Assembly: GCF_003576645.1 (NCBI RefSeq)
Contig: NC_044925.1
Span: 6,808,145 to 6,872,144 of the forward strand
Direction: 5' to 3'
Length of the DNA stretch: 64,000 nt
Source: Ipomoea triloba
Taxonomy: Eukaryota; Streptophyta; Magnoliopsida; Solanales; Convolvulaceae
The notes under the pieces were generated by a model that saw only the letters and a program-made list of their open reading frames with translations, did not search any database and was not told the DNA's origin. This document shows positions 33,390 through 44,819 of the stretch, piece by piece. Position numbers and translations under genes: made by a program. Each line of letters opens with the position of its first letter. The stretch's first letter is position 1.

Positions 33390-34001
33390 TCATTGGCACT
33401 TGATCCTGGACCTAGTACATAGGAGATCAATTGCAAACAAGACTTCTCGTCCGTTAACTCTAATTTTTTTTACACTATCCCTAGCACCTATTGTCACATT
33501 ATCCGTTATGTGTATATAGTATAGTCTATAGAGGGATGGTTTTGATGTTGACTTGGATTGTGGCATGAATGGAACAGTCGGTCTCAACAATGAGATCTAT
33601 CTTTTGGTTCCATCAATGAGAGTGTCGACGAATAACCTTCATAATCTTTGATACCACTCCTAATCATATCATGTATTAGTACCTGATTTGGAGTGAGCCA
33701 TTATGAGCTGGAAATTCAACCCCCCCAAATAAAATAATTACTTTTTTTAATATAAAACAAAAATAATATAATAAAGTCTTCCCTGGAAATCTCTCGCATG
33801 AGCATCCTGTCAACCCTTTATTCTTTTGGTTGTTTCCATCTATACATACCACCTTTTTCGTATATCCATGGACCCCACCCATACCACCTCCTACGTATAT
33901 ATAATGTCACGTCACAAATAAAAATAAACCTAATATCCTTATTTAATATCATCTCATTATTCCTGAATTTTATTCCTACGTACTATATATATGCTGATTA
34001 A

Positions 34002-34034
<33 letters not shown>

Positions 34035-35478
34035 CCGAGGGGTGGTTAGCACCTTTCGTTAAAAAATCAAAAGCGAAAACATACAAGAGTAGAAGACGAA
34101 AAATTATTATACATAACGAGATAACAATCATATGGCAAAAGGAGTTATATAAAAATAAGACATACTAACAAAATAATCGCATTTCATCTTATTCCAATAA
34201 ATTGATGATTTTTTTTTTCAATATAACATCAGTTAATGGCACGCGTAAAAATTTCACATACACACATTTAAATATAAAAACTGTTAAAAGTGAATAGGTA
34301 GGTTATACCATTTATTTATATGCGTTTTTTTTTTTTTGTTACTTTTTTATACATTACATTATAAGAGTTGTACTATACAATATTTTGGTCAAAAATACCC
34401 TACCGTTATAACTTCCCCAACTGTTGTTACCATGCACATGCATTCACCATATATTTTCTTTATCTTCTTCACAATAATAATATCTAGACAATGTGTATCA
34501 GAGTACTATATAATAAGTTATTTTTTTAAAATATAAATATAAATATCAAATTTATAAAAATAGTTTACATTATTATTATTATTATACAATAATATAAATA
34601 TTTAAAATTTTAATATAAAGTAATATTTAATATTTAATATTTATTTTTGCACAGAAAATACTAGTATATATATACAGTGTATGAGATTATGCATGCATGC
34701 ATGCTGGTTCTGCATATAATTGAGTTTGTGATTATTGAAATTGCTTTTGTGAATGAACAAATAAAGGTGTGTTTAAGCTCACCATACCAGTGTGGGTTTG
34801 TATTTATATATTAAAAAAAAAAAGATTATGATATATACATAAATGCATGCATGTTAATTATAATATATAATAGACAATTTTAGTTTATTATATGATGATG
34901 ATTGTATATTAGAGCAATGAAACACTGGTGGTTTGAGGTAAGCAAGCTAACATATTATTAAAAATAATAATAATGTTTTAAAAAAATAAAAAATAAAAAA
35001 TAAGGCTGCTTGGTGGAAAATAAAGGGAGATGTAAAATGGAAGCAAAGGGCACGCAATCCTAGAGGGAGAAAGATGGATGGTGGGGGCCAGTGGGAGGCT
35101 CACCACACCACACCACAAGACAGCAGCGTCTCTTTTGGTGCATGACAAAAAAGGATATCCATCCACACACACACACATATAAAATATTCAACCTCATATT
35201 ATTTTATATACTTGATAAAATTATGTAAATGTAACATTTTGTATTATTCATAACAGTGTTAAAAAGTATTCGGTACAATTCAATACAGTTCATGTTCATA
35301 CTAATTAAGTATAACATATTAACATATTGTATCTGGTACATATCAATATGTTAAGAAATTTTTTTATGTATAGGAAAAAGATCACAAAATTAAGAACAAA
35401 TTTCGAATGTTCACTTGGATGGCTAGATCTAACATGTACTTGTGCACCTTAGCATATGTAAAAGAGCAACCTAAAAAC
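33390..35478. other. No gene recognised
   Basis: AT-rich DNA with (AAT)n at 34003-34033, many homopolymer runs, and no long frame on either strand. Short frames such as 33390-33590 and 33676-33882 have no recognisable domain. Confidence 0.6.
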
Positions 35479-35520
35479 AGATACACGTTGTCTCAAAAAA
35501 AAAAAAAAGATACACGTTGT
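35479..35520 (+). mobile_element. Extremely 5'-truncated retroposon: CTC plus poly(A) between 13-bp duplications
   Basis: AGATACACGTTGT occurs at 35479-35491 and 35508-35520, and between the copies only CTC and about 13 A are found. The 3' end of the SINE family at 51524 is AGTACTC followed by A (read on its own strand), so this can be a copy truncated to its last three bases. It shows target-primed reverse transcription without any body. Confidence 0.65.
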
Positions 35521-36442
35521 AATTTTGTATTGTGAACTTTTAGCGTTCACACATTTTTTGAATATATTTTTACATATGGAATGCATTTATTAGTTTTGTA
35601 CAATGCACTTTTATTTTCACATGGTTGCACTTAGGCCGTCATTTGAGTTCAGCTGAAAATAAATCCCTTGTAAAAAGTGTGGACGCATCCACACCCTCAT
35701 CTTGATAATCAAAAGACTATGATCTTACCATTACTGAACTTTTAAGTTTGTTATAATTATAAAATGAATACGTCATTAAGAGTTTTCAATTCGATAACTA
35801 TAAAATTGATCATATCTTTGTTTTACTAAAACCTTCAAAATGAACCCTAATGAATGGTGGAGATCAGATCTTTATTTTACTAAAACCTTCAAGATGAACC
35901 TTGATAGACGACTGAGATTAGTCCTTACTTTTTACGGTATATAAAACTGCTCTGTTTTAATTTGATATATGTCCATATATATATAGTCTGGTTCCCACGC
36001 GATCGTACATCTGCATAAATACATCACACAGTGTTTACAAATACACAATTATGTGTGATGCATTTTAGTGATATATGTGGTGCATTTATATATATATACA
36101 AGCAGGCCACGCCAAGGGTTGGGGGGGTTGGGTTTGGGGCTGGAAAGGCAGGCCACCACCTTCAATATCACCTTTCTTAATTCAATTCTATCTCTGCAGA
36201 ATCACGCAATGCGATATGGAAACATCCCTCAGTGGGTCTGCCCCATTCTGTCCCCAAATCAAACCCTTTTTTATTCCTCTATATACCCTCCAACACAAAA
36301 AGTTATCTCTCTCTCTCTCTCTCTCTCTCATTCAAATATGCATACACACACCATAGGTTGTTGTTGATGATGCATGCTTATTTTATGCCTTTACTTATTG
36401 TAACATCTACACTCACATATATACATGTTTATTAGTGAGCAT
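35521..36442. other. Non-coding; (TC)n tract and possible promoter
   Basis: Phrases at 35990-36090 (CCCACGCGATCGTACATCTGC, ATACACAATTATGTGTGATGC) resemble the inverted-repeat element at 31688. Beyond that is a low-repeat stretch with a (TC)n tract at 36306-36330. A TATA-like CTCTATATACCC (36277-36288) upstream of the (TC)n could be a host promoter with a CT-rich leader, but the hAT insertion at 36443 interrupts any downstream gene and no frame follows. Confidence 0.35.
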
Positions 36443-36558
36443 CAGGGCCGGCCCTGGGCATGTCTGTCCAGGGCCTTTGCACAGGGCTCCCAATTTTTTG
36501 GGGGCCCCATATATTAAAAAAAAAAATTATAAGTACACAGACACAGTACACAACTTAT

Positions 36559-36778
36559 TGGCAATCATTATTGCATGGACTGTGTGGACCATAAATAAAA
36601 AGTACATTTTTAATATACTAAAAGTATATTATTTTTGTATATAAAGTACATTATTTAAATATTAAAAGTACATTATTTTTTATATATTATCAAATAATGT
36701 ACTTTTAATATAAAAATAATATACTTTTAGTATAATAAAAATGCACTTTTTATTTTTGGTCCATGCAATAATTTGCCA
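36559..36778. mobile_element. AT-rich foldback nested in the hAT element
   Basis: Arms start GGCAATCATTATTGCATGGA and complement GTGGCAAATTATTGCATGGA, continuing through AAAAAGTACATTTTTA. Same family as 27670-27890. Its position inside a hAT element shows that it inserted later. Confidence 0.65.
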
Positions 36779-36807
36779 CTGGCGGTTCCTAATTTATAAT
36801 ATTAAGA

Positions 36808-37095
36808 ATGACAATTCCCAAATCAATTACTCCGAGAGCAATTATTAGCATATATGATATATTATTACCATTTTTAATTTATTGCCTAGTATGCCTACAC
36901 AGTATCTCAAAAGGGAGCTTTGAAAAAATCATTACAAAAGAAACTCAAATTCGTAGAAAAAGACAATTTGACGAGAGACTCAACGGATTAGCTTTAATCT
37001 TCATTGAAAATGAGATTTTGGAAGAAGTTGATATCAAAAGTTTGGTTGCAATTTTGCTTCTAAATGTGCATTGGTGCATGTCACTTTTTAAATGA
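36808..37095 (+). pseudogene. hAT transposase C-terminal remnant
   Basis: An open frame of 95 codons. Its second half reads SKGSFEKIITKETQIRRKRQ and then FDERLNGLALIFIENEILEE. This is the dimerisation-region signature of plant hAT transposases, where SQERLNGLALLSIEKE-like strings are usual. The catalytic domains and zinc finger are missing. Its place inside an element with hAT ends and an 8-bp duplication agrees with this reading. Confidence 0.75.
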
Positions 37096-37516
37096 AATTT
37101 TATATAATATTTATATTTTGACACAACTTTTTGAACAACTATTTTTTTATATAAAAATTACTTGAAAAAAGGGGCCCAAATTAAGATATTGCACAAGACC
37201 CCAAGGTTTATTGGAACGCCCTAGGTGAGCATTAACGCATTATTATACAATTCTACTTCAACATATGTAATTGGTATATTAATTATATAAACAATGATAT
37301 ATACTTAGATGAATTTATATTATGTGACTTGTTAGGGTTTTTTTTAATGAGATTAATTTTAATTCATTAAGTACAAATTAAAAGTAAGTTTAATTAAGGT
37401 ACTATTATGTACGGCAGCAACCACAGATCGAATATTTCGTTATATGTATAGTTAATTAGTAATTTAGTTTATATGAAAAGAGCTATTGTACATTAAATTT
37501 AAGTTGTTTAACTTTA

Positions 37517-38074
37517 GGGTGTGTTTGGTAACCTGTAAAATGACTTCTGGAAAATGTTTTCCGAGTTTTCTGTATTTGGCAATGTCAGGAAAATGTGGTC
37601 AATGGAAAATGTTTTCCGTTGACTAAGGAAAATCAGTTCATTTTTCTGGAAAATGACTCACGAAAATTTTTTTTCCTTAAGTTATTTTACGGAATCGCCA
37701 GAATAGCTGTTTCGCATGTTTTCGATCAAAACCAAGCCATATCACCCATGACCATGGACTAAGGAGGTGGGGAAACCGCCGAAAACCTCTGCTATAATTT
37801 TTTTTAATTTTTTTAATTTTTAATTTTTTTATAAATTCTATTTTTTATTAAATGCCATTATTTTAATAACTATTATAATTTTTTATATTTTAAATAAAAC
37901 AATTACAATGTTTAATTATACAATTCTATCCATTTTTAAGAAAATGAACCAAACACACAAAGACAGTTTTCCATAATACATCCAAACACTGGAAATGAAA
38001 CAGTTTTCCGAAAAATGACTCATTTTCCAGAAAACATTTTCCAGAAGTCATTTTCCTGCTTTCCAAACGGACCC
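37517..38074. mobile_element. Tourist-like MITE rich in GGAAAATG motifs
   Basis: Ends GGGTGTGTTTGG and complement GGGTCCGTTTGG, flanked by TTA (37514-37516 and 38075-38077). Arms carry AAAATGACTTCTGGAAAATG and complement over about 150 bp. Relatives at 46624-47041 and 52007-52196. Confidence 0.8.
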
Positions 38075-38123
38075 TTAATTTAATTTGAAGAGTATTATAA
38101 CGATATATTAAAATTCAAATTAT

Positions 38124-38350
38124 GGGGGTGTTTGGTAAATAACTGTTAGCTAATTGGGTTAGTAGGTTTGAATAATTGGTAGCTGATTATATGCAAATGA
38201 ACTTCTCAAAAAGCTGATCAAAAAAAGTTACTTTGAGCAATTTTTAAAATTTTAGCGTTTTGGAGCAATAAATTGTTACAAAAAACTAATTAATCAAACA
38301 TCTATATTAATCAAATAAGTCAAAAAATTAGCTGATAAGTTAACTGATAC
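38124..38350. mobile_element. Probable MITE (GGGTGTTTGGTAAA end)
   Basis: The left end resembles Tourist-like and hAT MITE ends; the phrases TTAGCTAATTGGGTTAG and complement AAATTAGCTGATAAGTTAAC are partially inverted. The right terminus (GATACCCGAAC) is poorly preserved and no target duplication is clear. Confidence 0.4.
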
Positions 38351-38894
38351 CCGAACTTTTATATATATATAATGCATGGTAGAAATGTATGGGTATGATT
38401 TGGAAGGAAGCTAAGGTAGCTAATAAGTTGGATGCAATCTTATGATGATCTGATCTGTTATATAAAAGTTGGAGATAGATGGAGAAGGAATGATGCAAAG
38501 AGGGTAATCATTTTCTGGGTAGATAGGGAGACAGGAAGACACCAAGAGAGTCTGTGTATATATCTATCAATCTATATATCAATCTCTTTAATTAGCTAGC
38601 CTCAACCCTCCATCATAAGCCATTAATTATCTCTCCTTCTCCTGCTGAGATAAAGATGATGAGTAAAGCTTTATGGGAAGAGAGTTGAATTGTACGCTTT
38701 GGATGCTCCCAAAATGTAAACCCTTTTACACCAAATGTCAACCTTGTGAATTCTTAAAGTCAATTGCTTTGCTTTTTTCACCATCATCTCTCTCTCTCTT
38801 CCACCAAGATATAGCTAGCTTCTTCAATTGGATCCTTTTCCATGAAGGGATGGTAGTGGGAAACATTTTCAATTCTTACCCATAAAATAATAAG
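38351..38894. other. Low-repeat DNA with a TATA-like box; no gene recognised
   Basis: GTTATATAAAAGTTGG at about 38458-38473 is a good TATA match, followed by a mixed-composition stretch with CT-rich leader-like sequence. The frame at 38673-38885 has no recognisable domain. It may be host promoter or leader sequence, unproven. Confidence 0.3.
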
Positions 38895-39146
38895 GATTTA
38901 ATACCTGATTTGACACATCGGTCCGACTATTAGAATTTCAGCACTTTGGTCTTCGACTTTCAAATTTGATCAATTTCATCACCAACTATGTAATTGTTAA
39001 CCAAAATGGTCCTCAATATTTTGGTTTGGACCAAGGTTTATTTTATGTAAAAATTGCATAGTTGGGGATGAAATTGAGTAAGTTTGGAAGTCGAGTACCA
39101 TAGTGATGAATCCAAATAGACCAGGGACTAAACCGGGTATTAACTC
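38895..39146. mobile_element. Foldback MITE, 10-bp duplication
   Basis: Ends GATTTAATACC and complement GAGTTAATACC, flanked by AAATAATAAG at 38885-38894 and 39147-39156. Inner arms match with mismatches (AATTTCATCACCAACTATG and complement). Member of the GAGTTAAT foldback family. Confidence 0.75.
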
Positions 39147-40304
39147 AAATAATAAGCTAGGTTTGGATTGAAATTGCTTGTGTGTAACTATGAAAAATAA
39201 TACGCGTATAAATAATAGATGATGATGATGATGATGATGAAGATATTCTTCATTCAAACTTAACGAGTTGAGTTATACTTGACAAATTTGATTTATGTAA
39301 CTTAAAAGTTACAAGTTGGATGTTTGAATTTTCTTTTTGATTGAGATCATCATCTGAATTGAACAGTAATTAAAATTGAGATAATCTGAATTAGAGAAGA
39401 AGGATGGGGGGTTTTATTAAGCTAAGCCAAGCTAGAAATGTGTATCCCATAAGCTAAGCCTCTAACTCTCATGGTTCCTTCCTAATATGGCATTAACATG
39501 CTCTCTATACTAGTCCCATTAAAAACCCTAGCTAATCTTGTGGTGCCATATGGCTCTCATCAAATGATTCAAATAAAAAGCAGCACAATAGTTGAGCTCT
39601 TGATCATGATGGCATTGCACATGAAATTTAAAAACATGCACTTCTAGTTCTATGAGCTTTATTTGCTCCACTCATCCCCCACTATATATGGCCTTTGACC
39701 TTATTTTGCAGTACTAGGTATATATATAGACATAGATTTAATATAATGTTGTTCCATTTCCAACTGTCACCACAAATTTTCCTTGTTATGACAATATATG
39801 AAACACACTACATTTTTCTACTTCCCTTTTGGATCATATCTCCTGCTATGCTTGCTACTTCTTTTCTGCCTTTTTGCATGCTTAAAAATGTATACAACAT
39901 ACTTCCAACATCATTTCTTTCCTACTCTTACAATAAGGAATATAAAGATAAAAATTTGATTTATGGCACATTGATTTTGCAATGGATTATTGGTTGCCAT
40001 GCTAGGAATATGTTTGGTTTGTATGTAGAATAGATGGAGAATGGAATAGGAACGAGAGAAATTCTCCATTTAAAAAAATGAAAATATGTTTACTTTGTAC
40101 ATTTTTTTGTCAATTTGAAAAACATAAAATAAAATAGAAAATTAAAGATTTGAACTAAGATCAGCTCACATGTCTCTAAACATTCCCATTACAAGATATT
40201 TGTCTTGAATTTTTATTTGAATACAAAATTTAACGTATACTTGAGGAAGATCGAGTATTTTGCTTAAGGTGAGTTATGTCGTTCTCTTAAGGATTGGCGA
40301 TAGA
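39147..40304. other. No gene recognised
   Basis: (GAT)n at 39219-39240. TATA-like CCACTATATATGGCC at about 39680-39694. A 112-codon frame at 39695-40033 is hydrophobic but has no recognisable domain, uses an AT-biased composition like its surroundings, and is not called as a gene. Confidence 0.5.
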
Positions 40305-41882
40305 TGCATGCTTAATTTTCACTTAATCCCAAAGTATTAAGACTTCTATGAAAATCTAATCTAGCCCTAAGAGAAATCATTTCAGGTAAGATATGAATAA
40401 ACCAGCAAAAGCAATAATTAAAATGAATAGCAATTGGAACGGAAAACAATTAGTAGCAAAGGCATATGAGACTAGCTAGGAGTTTAGACTAAACTCAAGT
40501 AATGTGACCAAACCAGGAACAAAAATGAGAGTTTAAGTGGTGGCTTGACAATCGATGTCATCAAACAAGATAAACGTCTTTCTTAAGGTCACTCCATGAC
40601 TCATGAGTTCCTATGGGACATTTCATCAAACATCTTGTGTTCTTGACATCACATACTCTATCCCCTTTTATCAAAGACGGAGTATGATGAATATAATGAA
40701 CCCCTCGGGTCTAGATTCAGTAATCACTTCTCGATCAGAACTTGATCACGTCACTTAACGTCATCGAATCAAGTTCTCATCACTCCTGCATATTCAACCA
40801 ATTCAAAATCACATCCACCTAACCTAATCTTCATCCATATCTCCTTCCTAGGAGACTACCCACACATGATTCCAGGGATACAAGTATAGATTCAAAGATA
40901 AAATGGAATTTCATATCAATTACATAAAGCAAAGAATCAAAGTCTTAAAGTAAACAAGCATAAAATTGCAATGAACTTGAGGATGAATTTGAAATTGACT
41001 TAACTAGATGAAAGTAGAATTGCAGCTGGAAAAACAAGAAAGGAATCCTCAATCCCTTCACACTTGCTTTGAAAATGGAAATAAAAATTGAATCTAACTA
41101 GAAATTGCAAGGAGAAATGAAATGAAAGGTAAAAATGAAGATATAAATTTCATAATTAGGGTTCTAAAAGATGAGAGTTAAAATATCTAACATATTCCCC
41201 TAATAAAAATTAACTTCTTCTATTTATACTCTCACATTTAGCGCGTCACGAGGCCTATCACGAGCGTGGCAGGTCTGATAGGTCCTCGTGACGTTCCTTC
41301 CCTGGTGTAATCATTCTCCTAGGCTGCTCGTGATGGTTTTGACTTCCTCTATGAAGTTCCTTCACACGAGACCCTTCATGTGCGTGATGCTCAACGTGAA
41401 AGCAGAGTTTGGATTCTGAAGTTGGTCTCATGAGGTCTATTACAAACGTGAAAGCCTTTGTGAGAACATGTCTTAACTTCCTATAATTGGTTCCCACGCA
41501 TTACCCTCATGAGCGTGGCATCCTTCATGTTAACATAATCCACTTTCTAAAATTTCATATTATGCTACTCTTCACAAGTGTGAAAGCCTTCGTGATAACT
41601 AGCATTAGCTTTCTGAAGTTGAGTCCCACGCGAGACGCGACCTATCACGAGTGTGGCAACCCTTTATGACAGTAAAATCTCATCCTACAACCTCTTGACC
41701 CTACTTTGTCCAATTTAAATCCAAATTGCCTTAGATTTAGTCCTATTTGCCATCAAATCTTGTGTATTCCCAAGCTTGCTTCTTCCTACACAATGAATCA
41801 CACAATTAGTTTATTCAAACAATATTAAAGCAATTCGTGCCCAAAATATACATTAAAAAATAGTACAAATGAATACTTATCA
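40305..41882 (-). repeat. Probable gypsy solo LTR (minus strand)
   Basis: On the minus strand it starts TGATAAGTATTCATTTGTAC and ends GCATGCA; flanks are ATAGA (40300-40304) and ATAGT (41883-41887), a 5-bp duplication with one mismatch. No internal region, primer site or polypurine tract adjoins it. The opening resembles LTRs of Athila-like plant elements, by memory. Confidence 0.6.
41225..41690. repeat. Degenerate tandem repeats in the LTR (CACGAG/CGTGGCA motifs)
   Basis: About four to five imperfect units of roughly 95-110 bp, with phrases ATCACGAGCGTGGCA, CTTTCTGAAGTTGAGTCCCACG and AACGTGAAAGC recurring. They lie in the U3-like part of the LTR on the minus strand. Confidence 0.55.
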
Positions 41883-41887
41883 ATAGT

Positions 41888-42602
41888 CATCAAATTTATA
41901 CTCCATACTTACTAATTAACATGATTTTATAATTCATTTTTGTGCGTGAACAAGAAACACAAAAAGAGTAGATCTGACCCTCGCTCCAAGATGAAATGCT
42001 AGCAGAATCAAGTAAGATCAAGAAGTAAACGACTCTTCAAATCCATCTCACTAGTTCTCTAACTATTAGTTTAACCATGATTAGCAAGGAAGTCAACGCA
42101 TTTATTTTCTTCTTTATAATCTCCATTGGTAAAATTTCCTTGTAATCCAGTAAAAGTATAAAACTAGTATAATTCTTTTATATTTCTTAAAAAATTAACT
42201 AAACACCTATCACCTTTTTTAAGTAATTAAGTAAAACGACATTAATTTTTAATTATGTGCATTTAGTATGGTCGTTTTCATTAAAGCACCCTAATCTGAC
42301 CCTGATTCTTGGCCTACCACACAAATCTGTCACACAAATTCTGTTAATTAATTAATAATTAATCACTGTACTATATGTGTAACCAACCCCACATTACATT
42401 ACATTAAATTAAATTATGAAATTGACATGGGGTTTGGTTTATTCTATGTTGAATTATCCCCACCTTTTTCTCCAACATTTCTTTCCTTCCTTTCCAATCC
42501 TAATTATGTCCTTAAAGTTTAAAAAAAGTGTCTGCTGCAGCACCTCGGATTAATACATGCACTAATTAATAATTAACACTCCCTCTATTTTATTTACTAT
42601 TC
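41888..42602. other. No gene recognised; possible Stowaway half-element
   Basis: Non-coding. ACTCCCTCTATTTTATTTACTATTC near 42578 resembles a Stowaway end, but no complementary partner was found. Confidence 0.5.
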
Positions 42603-42764
42603 TTTTTTTTTTTTCTTCTAATTCACGAGCTGGTTTGGGTTTTTCTCCGTCTGTTTTACGATTCGAGTCCACCCGACTAATCCCCACTCGCTCAAGGAGG
42701 CACGAGAGCTGACTCAGAGAGAACTGTTGGAGCTCACTTGCCACTTGAACTACCCAATTGGATT
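42603..42764 (-). mobile_element. tRNA-derived SINE, second family
   Basis: Read on the minus strand it has a box A-like TAGTTCAAGTGG near its start, a box B-like GGACTCGAATCG about 60 bp later, a body without coding frame, and a poly(A) tail (T run at 42603-42614 on the plus strand). A 14-bp duplication TTTATTTACTATTC / TTTATTTATTATTC (one mismatch) lies at 42589-42602 and 42765-42778. 162 bp, full length as judged by the boxes. Confidence 0.75.
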
Positions 42765-43114
42765 TTTATTTATTATTCATTGGTTAATTAAGCTATTTTT
42801 TTTCTTTACTTTTCCTTTAGTAATTTTAATTATTTTTAAATTTAATTTTTGTATTCAATAGTACTTTTAATGTAATTTCTATATATATAAATTTTATATT
42901 TAAAAAAAATATAAATTTTATATATTAATAATAAACTTAATATTATAAAAATTGAATTAAAAATAACTCCAGTTAAGTTACATTAAATAAAATAAAATAA
43001 AAAAGCAGTCAAGTTTCATTAATTGAATTAGAAACCAGCATAAAATGAAATATAGAATAATAATCCTTTGGTTTATCTCCATGTTCTTGTCTTGTAGCAT
43101 TTCTGCATAGGCAG

Positions 43115-43430
43115 ATTAGGTTGCGGCCATGTCTCTTTTCTCATCACTTTATTCCCAACGGTGCCGATTGGATACAGCCTCGAAGGTTGCCTTTCTATAA
43201 CTACTTTTGTTCGGTCGGACCGGAGAGTTATTTTATTTTATGCAATTTTTTTGCTTTTTCTGTTTTTAATAGCATCATCTTTTTACATCCGATAGTTTCA
43301 AGGAATTATGGTTAGTTTAAAATCAAGATTTGAAATGTTGTCGGGTAAAGGCTCATAGGTTACCCTTCCATAGGTACTTTGTTCAGTTGGACTGTCGATT
43401 TATTTTATTCCATACCACTTATAAGGGGTT
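43115..43430. repeat. Diverged direct duplication
   Basis: About 43180-43240 (CCTCGAAGGTTGCCTTTCTATA, TTTTGTTCGGTCGGACCGG) and 43365-43425 (GCTCATAGGTTACCCTTCCATA, TTTGTTCAGTTGGACTG) share the same order of phrases about 185 bp apart. The family is unknown. Confidence 0.45.
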
Positions 43431-43679
43431 TTACAATCTCTTATTCAAAATATAATATTCCTTTTAGGATCAAGTTAATAGAGATTTTTTTAAAAAAAAT
43501 ATTACTTAAAATTATTCATCATCTAACGTGACAATGTGTAATTCGTATTTGATTAATAAATAGATTATTTAAAAAAAAATCGAGTTGGGCCAATTCAATA
43601 ACTAATGAAGAAAAGAGTTTTATTGTCACGTACTCAAATGGTGAAAATGTTAGCATTTTTACTCATAAACCCCACCAGA

Positions 43680-44548
43680 AGGTCCCATCGGCGAGACGAT
43701 GATTGTGAGGAACAAGAAGAACGAAATTGGAAATACAAGCCAGAAATCAACTTAATTTATGGGGGCCTGGCATGAGGGGATAGATCCCGTGAAAGAAAAC
43801 GATGGGCTAGACAGCTATATGTAGGGGTAATACAACACAGAGCCGAGCCAAAAAGGAGTCAGAGTAAAACAATCACCTTTACCGATAAAAACCTCCCTAG
43901 CGTACCGGGACATCATTTTAATAGCAATGGATATCAATGGGATCATTGTTCGAAGGGTATTCATGGACACAAGAGTAGTGTAAATATCATGTACCTCAAG
44001 ACATACAACAAATTAGAACTCGCCAGGGAGCAATTGTAGCCGATTAGGACCCACTCACTGGATTCACTAGGGATAGTATAAAAGTTGATGGATGTATTAC
44101 CTTACCTATTTAGATAGGACAATACCCAGGGTGCGGGAACTGGACATGAAATTTTTGGTCATCAAAATAAACTCTTCACATAATGTAATCCTCTAGCGAC
44201 TCAGCTGCATGCCTAGAGGACCTTGGAGTGGTAGTGCCACTCGAACATCTCTACCTAAAATTCCAAACACCGGAGGGAGTGAGGATCGCCAAGTGCGATC
44301 GTCGTATGATCAGATCTTGCTACCTCCTGCCTGTCGACAAATAAGAAGACGAGATATGCAAATTCAAACCATAACAGGACAGGCAGACCACTTAGCACAC
44401 CCAAGGAGAAAAAACAGCTAAAAACCAGGAAAGCCCATACAGGATCTCAGTGGTCGTTAGACCAGACACTTATAAACTAGAGATAGTGGAGGGAAGGCCA
44501 ATTGAGTGCATGTGGAATTCAAGACGGCTCAAGAAAGTTTATCAATAG
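43680..44548 (+). pseudogene. Ogre/Tat-like gypsy pol remnant: protease region joined to pol C-terminus
   Basis: Frame-shifted remnants in order. TITFTDKNLPSV (about 43878) precedes the aspartic protease site RRVFMDTRVV, where the catalytic DTG has become DTR. Then NIMYLKTYNKLEL, MKFLVIKINSSHNVIL, and a well-preserved LEHLYLKFQTPEGVRIAKCD with CYLLPVDK before a stop near 44343. The end is TYKLEIVEGRPIECMWNSRR followed by a stop at 44548, the terminal phrase of Tat/Ogre pol proteins. RT, RNase H and nearly all integrase are deleted. Blocks are by family memory; the frame changes are read directly. Confidence 0.75.
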
Positions 44549-44563
44549 TTAGGAAGATAAACC

Positions 44564-44643
44564 CATATAGTTAGCTACTATGTACAATCAACTATTATAG
44601 TATCATATAGTTAGCTACTATGTACAATCAACTATTATGCACA
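44564..44643. repeat. 40-bp tandem duplication
   Basis: Two copies of a unit starting CATATAGTTAGCTACTATGT, nearly identical, 40 bp apart, just after the pol remnant. Confidence 0.85.
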
Positions 44644-44757
44644 AAAATACTAAAATAGGTTGATCCAAACTCGAATTCCCAATGTTTGGGATATGAGATA
44701 GAGATATTGATGATTCATATAGCAATTTATGTATAGTTTTACAATTTGTATGATTAC

Positions 44758-44791
<34 letters not shown>
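44758..44791. repeat. (TTG)n microsatellite
   Basis: About 11 units followed by TTATTATT; lies at the left border of the next gypsy LTR. Confidence 0.95.
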
Positions 44792-44819
44792 ATTATTTTT
44801 TTTTTATTATTATTATTGA

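Larger units (their letters stand above)
36443..37224. mobile_element. hAT element with transposase remnant
   Basis: Left end CAGGGCCGGCCCT, right end complement CTAGGGCGTTCC, flanked by the perfect 8-bp duplication GTGAGCAT (36435-36442 and 37225-37232). It shares its left end with the MITE at 27416. It holds a nested AT-rich foldback (36559-36778) and a remnant of the transposase C-terminus. Confidence 0.8.

Noticed and set aside
38470..38894. Possible microRNA gene after a TATA-like box
   Set aside because: I looked for known conserved plant microRNA strings and for a strong hairpin and found none.
39695..40033. 112-codon hydrophobic frame after a TATA-like box
   Set aside because: AT-driven F/I/L/Y richness, no recognised family and no splice context. 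A chance frame is more likely.
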